From Desulfatirhabdium sp964549995 (lineage in GTDB: Bacteria > Desulfobacterota > Desulfobacteria > Desulfobacterales > Desulfatirhabdiaceae): a stretch of 64,000 bases of DNA. Below, piece by piece: positions 52,614 through 59,956 of the stretch. Within the stretch, counting starts at the first letter, position 1; each line of letters begins with the position of its first letter. Position numbers and translations under genes: made by a program. The notes beneath the pieces were generated by a model that saw only the letters and a list, made by a program, of their open reading frames with translations, made no database searches and was not told the DNA's origin. The stretch spans positions 1 to 64,000 of the forward strand of contig CAZJXF010000001.1 of NCBI GenBank assembly GCA_964549995.1, given 5' to 3'.

Positions 52614-52633
52614 AACCTCTCCTTTCTATGCAT

Positions 52634-52846
52634 TCAAATGGATTGATCGAGACCGGTCGGATAGTTCTCCCACACGGGTCCACGAATTTTTGCGGTTTTG
52701 GGATATGGCCAGGAAATGCGCCATTCAATGCCGCAGTTAGGGCATGTGGCTCGTTCCGACCCCGGCGCGGGCCGAAACCGCGCAAAGCAGGTCAAGCATC
52801 GAACTTCCCCATCCCGGGGGCCTTCCAAGATTTTGTTGACTTTCAT
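52634..52846 (-). CDS. Small zinc-ribbon protein heading the AOR operon
   Basis: The 70-residue product has 'RCLTCFARF' and 'TCPNCGIEW', two CxxC pairs spaced as in rubredoxin/zinc-ribbon folds. It may bind Zn or Fe and help AOR assembly or electron transfer; this is inference from position. The ATG at 52846 follows caaggagggcgga, and the AOR start lies 20 nt past its stop. Confidence 0.82.
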   Translation of the reverse strand: MKVNKILEGPRDGEVRCLTCFARFRPAPGSERATCPNCGIEWRISWPYPKTAKIRGPVWENYPTGLDQSI

Positions 52847-52893
52847 TCCGCCCTCCTTGTTCAGGTTGATGAACCTTTCTCTGGGATGTAGCT

Positions 52894-52921
52894 ATGTATC
52901 AGCTATGTGTAGAAAGTCAAG
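52894..52921 (-). promoter_or_regulatory. Sigma70-type promoter for the AOR operon
   Basis: On the minus strand TTGACT (52921-52916), a 16-nt spacer and TACATA (52899-52894) lie 48 nt before the zinc-ribbon start. Direct repeats of AGCTATGT (52891-52898 and 52902-52909) overlap it and may be regulatory. Confidence 0.5.
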
Positions 52922-52960
52922 GAGAATTTTATGAAACCTTATAAGTTCGTTAAAACGAGG

Positions 52961-52989
52961 TTGACAAGGGGGGATCTCTACCCTATAGA
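52961..52989 (+). promoter_or_regulatory. Sigma70 promoter of the iclR-type gene with overlapping palindrome
   Basis: TTGACA, a 17-nt spacer and TATAGA are close to consensus. The inverted repeat TCTCTA-ccc ta-TAGAGA (52975-52991) covers the -10 box, so binding there would block transcription. It is a candidate autoregulatory operator. Confidence 0.65.
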
Positions 52990-53067
52990 GAGCGGAACAG
53001 CCGTTCATTATGCTGAATGAATGGCTGTGGGATGGAAAGAATACGTCTGACTTATTAAAGGAACTAT

Positions 53068-53835
53068 ATGGCAACCACCTACAAGGCTCCGGCCGTTCAA
53101 AAGGCCTTTCAGATTCTTAAGGCCATCATCGATTCCGGATCGTCTCTGGGCATCAGCGATCTTTCCCGCAAATTGGATATTAGTAAAAGCACCGTCCATG
53201 GCTTGTTGAGTTCCTTGATCGAGGTCGGGGCACTCGAGCGAACCAACTCCGGGAAAGCGTTCATCTTGGGGCCGGCTCTCGTAGACATCGCATTTCGGAG
53301 TTGGAGCTATCTCTTTACCAGTAAGGCTGTGGCGGTCATTCTCGACGAACTGCGGGACGTCATCGGTCATACCGTCTTCTTGGGCGTTTTGAGTCGAAAC
53401 CAGGCCGTTATCGTCGCGACTGCGGCATCCCGGAATCCACTTGCCATTTCTTCCCCTCCGGGGACCACCATCCCCATGCCTGCGGGGGCTCTCGGAAAAC
53501 TCTATCTGGCCTCACTCGATCCGAATGAGGCCATAAACATCTTGACAAAAATGGGGCTGACACCGTACACAGAGCGCTCGATCATGGCGCTTCCGCTCTA
53601 TCTGGAGGCCTGCGATCGGGTTCGAAGGGAAGGGTTTGCCTTCGATGACGAGGAATATATCCCTGGGGTTCGGGCGGTGGCCACCCGTGTCGGTTATTAC
53701 CGGGGGTTGCTTCTGGCCTTGTGGGTGGTCGGTTTTTCGAAGGATTTGGGGCAATATGAATCAAGCGCGCTTTTGGAAGCATTGCGCTCCGGCGCCGAAC
53801 GAATCCGGGAAGAGCTGGAGCGTTCGGGAGACTGA
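53068..53835 (+). CDS. IclR-family transcription regulator
   Basis: The 255-residue product has an N-terminal winged helix-turn-helix (about 8-70, 'QKAFQILKAIIDSGSSLGISDLSRKLDISKSTVHGLL') and a C-terminal GAF-like ligand-binding domain with 'PAGALGKLYLA' and 'GVRAVATRV', typical of IclR regulators that sense aromatic or acyl compounds. It is divergent from the AOR operon, and the gap has a palindrome on its own promoter, so it probably controls both. The ATG at 53068 follows aaaggaactat. The phosphate transporter follows 30 nt downstream but is unlikely to be functionally linked. Confidence 0.9.
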   Translation: MATTYKAPAVQKAFQILKAIIDSGSSLGISDLSRKLDISKSTVHGLLSSLIEVGALERTNSGKAFILGPALVDIAFRSWSYLFTSKAVAVILDELRDVIGHTVFLGVLSRNQAVIVATAASRNPLAISSPPGTTIPMPAGALGKLYLASLDPNEAINILTKMGLTPYTERSIMALPLYLEACDRVRREGFAFDDEEYIPGVRAVATRVGYYRGLLLALWVVGFSKDLGQYESSALLEALRSGAERIREELERSGD

Positions 53836-53865
53836 TCGCTCCAAGACAATAGGATTGGGGAGGGC

Positions 53866-55092
53866 ATGACGGAAATCGTTTTGGGGCTTGGCCTGATCGC
53901 AGGCATTTACATGGCCTGGAATATCGGGGCAAACGACATCGCCAACGGTATGGCCTCTCCAGTGGCGGCCAAGGCGCTTACCCTTCGGCAGGCTGTGGTG
54001 TTGGGAGGTGTTCTGGATTTCATCGGAGCTACATTCATTGGTTCCCATGTCACATCCACCATCAGTAAGGATATCGTTCGAACCGATCTGATTTCCGATC
54101 CCCACACCGTTGCCATCGGTCTGTTGGCCGCTTTGTTTGCGGCTGCCTTCTGGGTGTTCATGGCTACCTGGAAACAATTGCCTGTTTCCACAACCCATTC
54201 AATCGTCGGTGCCGTTGTGGGCTTCGGTTTTGCCGCCGGAGGATTGAAAGCCGTCCAATGGGGGAGGCTTGTTCCCATTGTTGCATCCTGGATCGTTTCA
54301 CCCCTTTTTGCCGGTCTTCTGACCTACGTGATTTTCATTCTGATCCGAAGCCGAATTCTCAGTCAGAAGGAAAGTTTCCTCAAGGCCCTGAGATGGACGC
54401 CGTTCTTTGCCGGAATCACGTTTCTGGTGGTCTTTTTGTCGTTGCTGACCAAAACCCCTCTGGGTCAGCGCCTTCAAATCGGTATGTGGGAGGGAATCGT
54501 CGGGTCGCTTTTGGCTTCCATCCTGCTCGGGTTTGCAGCAAAAAGGTGGATGAAGAAGTTTGAAACCGAAACCGAGGAAGAGGGGATCGAACATATCTTC
54601 CGCAGACTTCAGGTGTTTACGGCCTGTTACGTTTCCCTTGCACACGGTGCCAACGATGTGGCCAATGCCATCGGACCTCTGGCAGGCATTTATTTCATTT
54701 ATCAATACCACACCATCGCAACGACGGCCGAAGTGCCCTGGTTTCTGTTGGCAGGCGGCGGCCTCTTCATCGCATTGGGGGTATTTACCTGGGGATACCG
54801 GGTCATCGAAACCATCGGGCACAAAATTACGGTGCTGAACAATACCCGGGGCTTTGCGGTCGATTTCGGGACGGCGACATCGGTGCTGATCGCCTCCAAA
54901 CTGGGGTTGCCGGTTTCGACAACCCATGCCGCGGTCGGTTCGGTGATCGGCGTCGGGCTGAGCGGCGGGCTCGGGGCCGTGGATTTTCGGGTTGTCTGGC
55001 AAATCACCATTTATTGGGTGGTTTCTCTACCCCTGTCTGCCATTCCGACCATCGTTTTGTTTTACCTTTTCAAGTGGCTCTTGCCTGTCTGA
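53866..55092 (+). CDS. pit: Inorganic phosphate transporter, Pit family
   Basis: Pit proteins are secondary transporters that move metal-phosphate complexes with protons or sodium. The 408-residue product has about ten membrane segments and the two PHO4 signature repeats: 'AWNIGANDIANGMA' near the N terminus and 'LAHGANDVANAIGPLAG' in the middle, plus 'LPVSTTHSIVG' and 'LPVSTTHAAVG'. The ATG at 53866 begins 'MTEIVLGLGL' and is preceded by ggggagggc. A DUF47 partner gene follows 10 nt downstream. Confidence 0.95.
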   Translation: MTEIVLGLGLIAGIYMAWNIGANDIANGMASPVAAKALTLRQAVVLGGVLDFIGATFIGSHVTSTISKDIVRTDLISDPHTVAIGLLAALFAAAFWVFMATWKQLPVSTTHSIVGAVVGFGFAAGGLKAVQWGRLVPIVASWIVSPLFAGLLTYVIFILIRSRILSQKESFLKALRWTPFFAGITFLVVFLSLLTKTPLGQRLQIGMWEGIVGSLLASILLGFAAKRWMKKFETETEEEGIEHIFRRLQVFTACYVSLAHGANDVANAIGPLAGIYFIYQYHTIATTAEVPWFLLAGGGLFIALGVFTWGYRVIETIGHKITVLNNTRGFAVDFGTATSVLIASKLGLPVSTTHAAVGSVIGVGLSGGLGAVDFRVVWQITIYWVVSLPLSAIPTIVLFYLFKWLLPV

Positions 55093-55102
55093 AGGAGTTT
55101 GT

Positions 55103-55771
55103 ATGCGTACGGCGCTCATGTCCTTGTTCCGCAAATCCCCTTTTGAAGGGTTGATCAAGCATGCCAAATTGATCAGTGATTGCAATCCTGTCTTCAGACA
55201 AGCCTTTCTGGCCTATCTGGATGGCGCAACGAAAGATTTCGAGGTCTATCACAATCAGGTGACGATGATCGAGCACTGGGGAGATGAGATCAAGCGCAAC
55301 ATCCGGGGGCATTTGCCGAGAAATATTCTGCTGCCGGTCGATAAGTTCCAGATTCTCTGGTATCTGCGCGAGCAGGACAAGATGCTCGACAGTGTGCAGA
55401 ATGCGCTTCACTGGCTTTCCTATCGACAGACGGACGTACCCGACGAATATGTGGACGATCTATTGTTGATGGTGGAAAAGGTGGGGGATGTGCTCACTTC
55501 CATGCATCCGATGGTCGTAGTTGCGGACATTTACTTCAACAGCTATTCCGAAAAACACCGAACCGATGTCAAGATAGCCATCCGTCGTATTCGGGACTTC
55601 GAGTCGCAGTCCGACATGGTCGAGCGGAAACTCAAATCGGATTTTCTCTCTCATCCCTTCGAAAATCCGACGTCTGCCTTTCACCTGACCAAGCTGGTGC
55701 AGTACATGGGAAGCATTTCGGATCATGCCGAAAATGCAGCGGACATGATGCGGGCCATGATTGCCAAATGA
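55103..55771 (+). CDS. DUF47 (PhoU-like) accessory protein of the Pit transporter
   Basis: The 222-residue, all-helical product belongs to the DUF47/PhoU-like family, seen in 'FEGLIKHAKLISDC', 'EHWGDEIKRNIRGHLPRNILLPVDK' and 'MGSISDHAENAADMMRAMIA'. Such proteins are always paired with Pit transporters and probably tune phosphate uptake. The ATG at 55103 follows gaaggagtttgt, ten bases past the pit stop, so they are co-translated. A REP-like palindrome lies about 100 nt downstream. Confidence 0.92.
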   Translation: MRTALMSLFRKSPFEGLIKHAKLISDCNPVFRQAFLAYLDGATKDFEVYHNQVTMIEHWGDEIKRNIRGHLPRNILLPVDKFQILWYLREQDKMLDSVQNALHWLSYRQTDVPDEYVDDLLLMVEKVGDVLTSMHPMVVVADIYFNSYSEKHRTDVKIAIRRIRDFESQSDMVERKLKSDFLSHPFENPTSAFHLTKLVQYMGSISDHAENAADMMRAMIAK

Positions 55772-55870
55772 ATGCCTATGGCGAAGGTATATCGCACCGC
55801 CTCTGAAGATGAAACTTCGGTCGTTCGTTCGTACCGAAGCAGAGGTTCAGAAAGTTGGCTTATGCCCAAC

Positions 55871-55905
55871 CCTGTAGGGGCGATCCGTCGAGTCGCCTCT
55901 ACAGG
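55871..55905. repeat. REP-like palindrome
   Basis: cctgtaggggcga-tccgtcgag-tcgcctctacagg is a near-perfect 13-bp stem. It may end the pit-DUF47 transcript. The following 'gctttcgcactctcgcact' recurs beside the palindrome at 63741. With the element below, it accounts for the 337-nt gap. Confidence 0.7.
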
Positions 55906-55947
55906 CTTTCGCACTCTCGCACTTGGGAACTACGTACCTCGATAAAT

Positions 55948-56104
55948 GACGGCTTCGCAAAAAGGCCGGATGCTGTGTCGTGCTGCATGCATCCTTCGTC
56001 GTTGCGGCGTACGTCTAAGTACGTCTCACTCCTCAGGATTTGCATTCCTTGCCTGCGGCCTTTTTGCGAAGCCGTCCATATGTTGGACTTTTTGCGAGAC
56101 CATC
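55948..56104. mobile_element. Family-A MITE-like element
   Basis: Same orientation as 4294-4447. It starts gacggcttcgcaaaaaggcc, has a duplicated 'gcatgcatcc' step in the core, and ends gactttttgcgagaccatc 4 nt before the start of the next gene. It may supply or have displaced the gene's promoter. Confidence 0.88.
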
Positions 56105-56108
56105 ATAA

Positions 56109-56330
56109 ATGATCCATCGGCATTTGAGCCATCAAGAATTTACGTTGGCAGCGATCGATGATGTGATTGGTAGAGGCAATCGCCTGGATTGGCTGCAGTT
56201 GCGGCGTGCCGCAAGGAACGACCCCGAGATTCTCAAGAAAATCCTGCGTGTCTGTCAGGCTCACCTTGCCGATCCCTACGCCCAAAGATACCATTTCTGG
56301 AAGCTTTATGCCGAAAGACACCTTGCCTGA
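56109..56330 (+). CDS. Small partner protein of an AbiEii-like nucleotidyltransferase
   Basis: The 73-residue product is helical and charged ('RRAARNDPEILKKILRVCQAHL', 'YAQRYHFWKLY'). I know of no named family, but small proteins like it are commonly seen upstream of AbiEii-type nucleotidyltransferases, where they may be the antitoxin. It overlaps the next gene by 23 nt. The ATG at 56109 has no visible ribosome-binding site, because a repeat element ends 4 nt before it; the original leader may have been replaced. Confidence 0.7.
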   Translation: MIHRHLSHQEFTLAAIDDVIGRGNRLDWLQLRRAARNDPEILKKILRVCQAHLADPYAQRYHFWKLYAERHLA

Positions 56331-56997
56331 ATGGGAACAGGTGCTGAGCGCTGCTGCACATCTACAGCAGGTGATTCCAGAAGCTGTTCTGGTAGGAGGA
56401 ACCGCTGCTGCTGTTTATGCCGGACATAGGTTTTCAGCGGATGCCGATCATGTCCTGCTCCATCTAAGGGAGCATTTCGATGAGATCCTGAATGAACTTG
56501 AATCCGTAGCAGGCTGGAAAACAGCTCGCATTCAACGACCAATACAGATTTTGGGAAGTTTGGACGGCATCGAAACCGGAATCCGACAATTGATTCGGAA
56601 AGAACCGTTGGAAACGGTTTCCATAGAAATCTTGGGGAAAAAGATCCTGCTTCCAACGGAAGCTGAAATTCTTCGTGTCAAAGCGGTGTTGATTCTCAGG
56701 CGCAATGCAACGCGAGATTATTTGGATTTCGCAGCATTGGCCGACCATATAGGTAACAAACGGGTAATCGATGCCCTCCTACGATTCGACGAATTGTACC
56801 CTCAACCGAATAACGAATCTGCATTGCAACAACTTTTGATTCAGCTTTCGCAGCCGATGCCTTATGATTTGGAAGGCCTCGATTTATCCGAATACAAGCA
56901 TCTCGAGCAACGATGGCATGATTGGAATCGTGTAAGAGCCGTCTGCAACGAATGTGCACTGTTTCTTTTCGATGCCATCGATACGGCGCCGGGTTGA
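56308..56997 (+). CDS. Nucleotidyltransferase, AbiEii/AbiGii toxin-like
   Basis: The 229-residue product has the nucleotidyltransferase core 'VLVGGTAAAVYAGHRFSADADHVL' in outline: Gly30-Gly31-Thr32, and Ser43-x-Asp45-x-Asp47 as metal ligands. A further 'LRVKAVLILRRNATRDYLDFAAL' segment is typical of AbiEii-like proteins, which use nucleotide transfer to stop growth during phage infection. The ATG at 56308 overlaps the upstream small gene. It is convergent with rsmG, with 2 nt between stops. Whether it is a working toxin is not shown. Confidence 0.82.
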   Translation: MPKDTLPEWEQVLSAAAHLQQVIPEAVLVGGTAAAVYAGHRFSADADHVLLHLREHFDEILNELESVAGWKTARIQRPIQILGSLDGIETGIRQLIRKEPLETVSIEILGKKILLPTEAEILRVKAVLILRRNATRDYLDFAALADHIGNKRVIDALLRFDELYPQPNNESALQQLLIQLSQPMPYDLEGLDLSEYKHLEQRWHDWNRVRAVCNECALFLFDAIDTAPG

Positions 56998-56999
56998 CA

Positions 57000-57692
57000 T
57001 TATGCAACGCGAACGATGATGAGGGATCGAGGTTCGGAAGGCGAACCCAATGGAAGCCTATAGGCCATTGTTTCGATGACAGGGCCGTTACAAAAAGGGG
57101 TGTTGTAGAGATGATGAATCGCGGCGTCATCAACGGCACCCGTCATGGCGATGAGACGACCTCCGGATTTCACGAGCGGTAATGCCTCCGGCATCCACCG
57201 ATCGAAGGCGGCAAAGGCTCTCGAAATGACGGTGTCGAATGCTTCCCGAAAGTGATCCTGCCGCAGGATTTCCGTCAGTTTCGCTTCGATACAGATCACA
57301 TTCCCCAGCCCGAGTCTTCGAAGAACCGACCGCTGAAAATTCACCCGCTTCCTGGAGGCATCCAAGAGGGTTACTTGCAGATCCGGCCGAAACACGGCAA
57401 GCGGTATCCCCGGAAAACCACCCCCTGATCCCACATCCAGAAGTGAAGCATTTTCTGGGATATGGGGGGTCGGGATTAGGGAATCGACAAAATGTTTGAC
57501 TGCGATTTCCGTCGGATCCGTGATGGCGGTGATGTTGATTCTCCGGTTCCAGGCAAGCAGCTCAAGCGCATAGGCTTCGAAACGGATGGCATGATCGGCG
57601 GTGAGGTGCAAACCTGTCTGTGCTGCGGCTTCGATCAGAAAGCGTTGCCAGCAAGGGGATGGAAAAGGGATGGAGGGTGGTGACGCCGCCAT
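57000..57692 (-). CDS. rsmG: 16S rRNA (guanine-N7)-methyltransferase G
   Basis: RsmG methylates G527 of 16S rRNA. The 230-residue product has the family signatures 'LLAWNRRINITAITDP', 'KHFVDSLIP', the SAM-binding loop 'LLDVGSGGGFPGIPLAV' and 'VISRAFAAFDRWM'. The ATG at 57692 lies 6 nt from the stop of the upstream sigma54 activator on the same strand. In most genomes rsmG is near mnmG or parA, which is not the case here. Confidence 0.95.
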   Translation of the reverse strand: MAASPPSIPFPSPCWQRFLIEAAAQTGLHLTADHAIRFEAYALELLAWNRRINITAITDPTEIAVKHFVDSLIPTPHIPENASLLDVGSGGGFPGIPLAVFRPDLQVTLLDASRKRVNFQRSVLRRLGLGNVICIEAKLTEILRQDHFREAFDTVISRAFAAFDRWMPEALPLVKSGGRLIAMTGAVDDAAIHHLYNTPFCNGPVIETMAYRLPLGSPSEPRSLIIVRVA

Positions 57693-57698
57693 GGGCTA

Positions 57699-59222
57699 TC
57701 ATCGGTACTTTCGGTAATCGATGCCGTGTTGCTTCGCCTTGTAGGCGAATTTTCGGACCGTGGTCTTGACCATTTCGGCTGCGAGGGTCAGGTTTCCTCG
57801 GGTGTTTTTGAGGGCATCGACGATGATTTCCCGTTCCAGATTGGCCACGGCTTCTTCCATCGAATAGGTGGGCTGGGTGCCGGTTTCCTGACCCGTCTGA
57901 AGGGTCGGCGGCAGGTGATAGCTGTGGATGACGCCTTCGTTGCACAGCAGGACGGCGCGCTCGATACAGTTCTCGAGTTCCCGGACGTTTCCGGGCCAGT
58001 GGTAGTGCATGAGCATGTCGATGGCCGGTGTCGACAATCGCCTGATTTCCTTGTGATTTTCTTTGGCGTATTTTTCCAGGAAATACTCCGCCAGCAGCAG
58101 GATGTCGGTTTTCCGTTCCCGAAGCGGGGGCATGTAAATGGGAAAAACGTTCAACCGGTAATAGAGATCCCCCCGGAAAGACCCTTCCTCAACCGCTTGT
58201 TCCAGATTTTTGTTCGTTGCTGCGATCACCCGCACATCGACTTTGATCGTCTTCTGTCCGCCGACCCGTTCGATTTCCCTTTCCTGAAGTACCCGAAGAA
58301 GGCGGGCCTGAACCTCGAGTCCGATAGAGCCGATTTCATCCAGAAAGATCGTCCCTTTGTTCGCCAGTTCGAAGCGCCCGAGTTTCTGGCGGATGGCGCC
58401 GGTAAATGCGCCTTTTTCGTGTCCGAAAAGTTCGCTTTCGATGAGATTGGGAGGAAGGGCTGCACAATTGACCTTGACAAAAGGGCCTGTAGCCCGATGG
58501 GAATTGAAGTGGACGGAGTGCGCCACGAGCTCTTTTCCGGTGCCGCTTTCTCCTCGGATGAGCACCGTGGCGTTGCTCTTGGAAACCTGGGCGATCATCT
58601 GGAAGACTTCCCGCATGCGGCTGCTGTTGCCCACGATGTTCGAAAAACTGTATTTCTGGCCGAGTTGGTCCCTGAGTCGCTGGTTTTCGGCCTTGAGGTG
58701 TTCCTTCTCCATCCGGATTGTTTCGAGATTGATGACGTGGCGGGCGACCATGGTGGCGATGACGGAAAGCAACTGCTCACCGGTTTTCAGCGAATATTTC
58801 GGGTCATAAGGTCTGTCGACACTGAGAGCGCCGATCACCTGGGAAGCGTTCTTGATGGGAACACAGATGAAGGAGATTTCTTGGGAAGGTGAAGCCTTGC
58901 GGGTTTTCGTTCGGTTGAGAAAGAGCGGTTCCTTGCTGATTTCCGGAATGATCACCGCTGTTCCGGATGCGATCACCCGACCGGTGATGCCTTCGCCGAG
59001 CTTGTATTTAACGCGCTCCACCGTGGATGGGGCGATGCCGTGGGCGACTTCGATGCTGATTTCGTTGGTGATCGGATTCAGAATGGTGATGGTGCCCCGA
59101 ATCATCTGCATGGAATTGGCCAGGATATCGAGCACCCGGTATAGGGATTTGCGCAGGTCGAGGGATTCGTTCAGTGCGTTGCTGATTTCGTAGAGCAGGC
59201 TGATATCTTCGATGCGGTTCAT
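57699..59222 (-). CDS. NifA-like sigma54-dependent activator (GAF-AAA-HTH)
   Basis: The 507-residue product has an N-terminal GAF domain (about 10-165), a sigma54 AAA+ domain with Walker A 'GESGTGKE' (224-231) and 'GAFTGA' (271-276), and a C-terminal Fis-type helix-turn-helix ('GNLTLAAEMVKTTVRKFAYKAK'). The overall domain order is that of NifA, but similar activators control many other operons; no nif genes are present in the window. The target is unknown; no clear sigma54 promoter was seen beside it. It is the first gene of a pair with rsmG, 6 nt apart. The ATG is at 59222. Confidence 0.92.
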   Translation of the reverse strand: MNRIEDISLLYEISNALNESLDLRKSLYRVLDILANSMQMIRGTITILNPITNEISIEVAHGIAPSTVERVKYKLGEGITGRVIASGTAVIIPEISKEPLFLNRTKTRKASPSQEISFICVPIKNASQVIGALSVDRPYDPKYSLKTGEQLLSVIATMVARHVINLETIRMEKEHLKAENQRLRDQLGQKYSFSNIVGNSSRMREVFQMIAQVSKSNATVLIRGESGTGKELVAHSVHFNSHRATGPFVKVNCAALPPNLIESELFGHEKGAFTGAIRQKLGRFELANKGTIFLDEIGSIGLEVQARLLRVLQEREIERVGGQKTIKVDVRVIAATNKNLEQAVEEGSFRGDLYYRLNVFPIYMPPLRERKTDILLLAEYFLEKYAKENHKEIRRLSTPAIDMLMHYHWPGNVRELENCIERAVLLCNEGVIHSYHLPPTLQTGQETGTQPTYSMEEAVANLEREIIVDALKNTRGNLTLAAEMVKTTVRKFAYKAKQHGIDYRKYR

Positions 59223-59279
59223 GGTCGATCTTTACGGTGATGTCGTTGAGAAACTGGCACGTTCCTATGATAGTCGAAT

Positions 59280-59314
59280 ATCAGGAGTCAGAAGTCAGGA
59301 GTCAGAAGTCAGAA
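59280..59314. repeat. Heptamer repeat (AGTCAGA type), part of a compound element
   Basis: Five units of 'aggagtcagaagtcag' followed by 'aataaaagcggaagaacc' and the palindrome at 59334-59358. This is the shortest of the three compound copies. Confidence 0.8.
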
Positions 59315-59333
59315 TAAAAGCGGAAGAACCTTT

Positions 59334-59358
59334 AGGGCTGACCCGCCGGGTCGCCCCT
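59334..59358. repeat. REP-like palindrome
   Basis: agggctgaccc-gcc-gggtcgcccct forms a stem with one mismatch. It is the right half of the compound element that starts at 59280. Confidence 0.7.
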
Positions 59359-59580
59359 GCGTGGTCCAGCGTAGGCAGATCCTCTGAGTTCGTGTATTGG
59401 TCCGGAACAATGACTGATTTTCATCGACGGGGGTGGAGACCATCGCCACGAGCATGTAATTTGAATATGTATGCCGCTTTTATCAGCGAATCAAGTCAAA
59501 TATCTGCAAGTACCGACAAATCGCAATTGACACCCGGACATGTCCGGCGTAAGGATGCCAAAATCATTTTCACTATTTTA

Positions 59581-59724
59581 ATGGACTCGCAAAAAGCCAA
59601 GTAATCTACAGTGAACCACATGAACGCGAATACATCCTTGCAGCATCAAAAGCCGTACCCGCCCCCATGCTTAAACCGGAAATACCATGCAATCAGGGGT
59701 ACAGCGACTTTTTGCGAGGCCATC
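59581..59724. mobile_element. Family-B MITE-like element, internally deleted (144 bp)
   Basis: Terminal repeats atggactcgcaaaaagcc and cgactttttgcgaggccatc bound a core reduced to 'gcagcatcaaaagccgtacc' and 'cgcccccatgcttaaacc'. The middle present at 33651-33964 is missing. Together with the compound element above it accounts for most of the 734-nt gap 59223-59956; the last 130 nt are AT-rich and form the promoter region of the next gene. Confidence 0.82.
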
Positions 59725-59906
59725 TTTTTTGATCATCTTGCAACAAGCCGTCACCCCTGTGAAAGCGACGAGCAGGATAACCAGAGATGGACTGTGTTTA
59801 CTGCATGATGGCCATTACAGGGAATGACCGATTTGGTTTCTTTCGACTCATTTTGAGTTCATTGATTTTCAACGATTCACTTGATTCTTTGGTCGATTTT
59901 GGTATG

Positions 59907-59935
59907 TTGTGGCTATATCGTAATTACTTTATAAC
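59907..59935 (+). promoter_or_regulatory. Candidate sigma70 promoter of the decarboxylase operon
   Basis: TTGTGG, a 17-nt spacer and TATAAC lie 22 nt before the start codon in an AT-rich region. A second option is TTGATT-N16-TATGTT at 59881-59908. An inverted repeat (actca-ttt-tgagt) lies upstream at about 59850-59862. Confidence 0.4.
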
Positions 59936-59956
59936 TATCAACCTGGAGCCAACCCT

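Noticed and set aside
59251..59268. Possible sigma54 promoter (TGGCAC) beside the NifA-like gene
   Set aside because: The -24 hexamer is present but no GC-containing -12 element lies at the required spacing.
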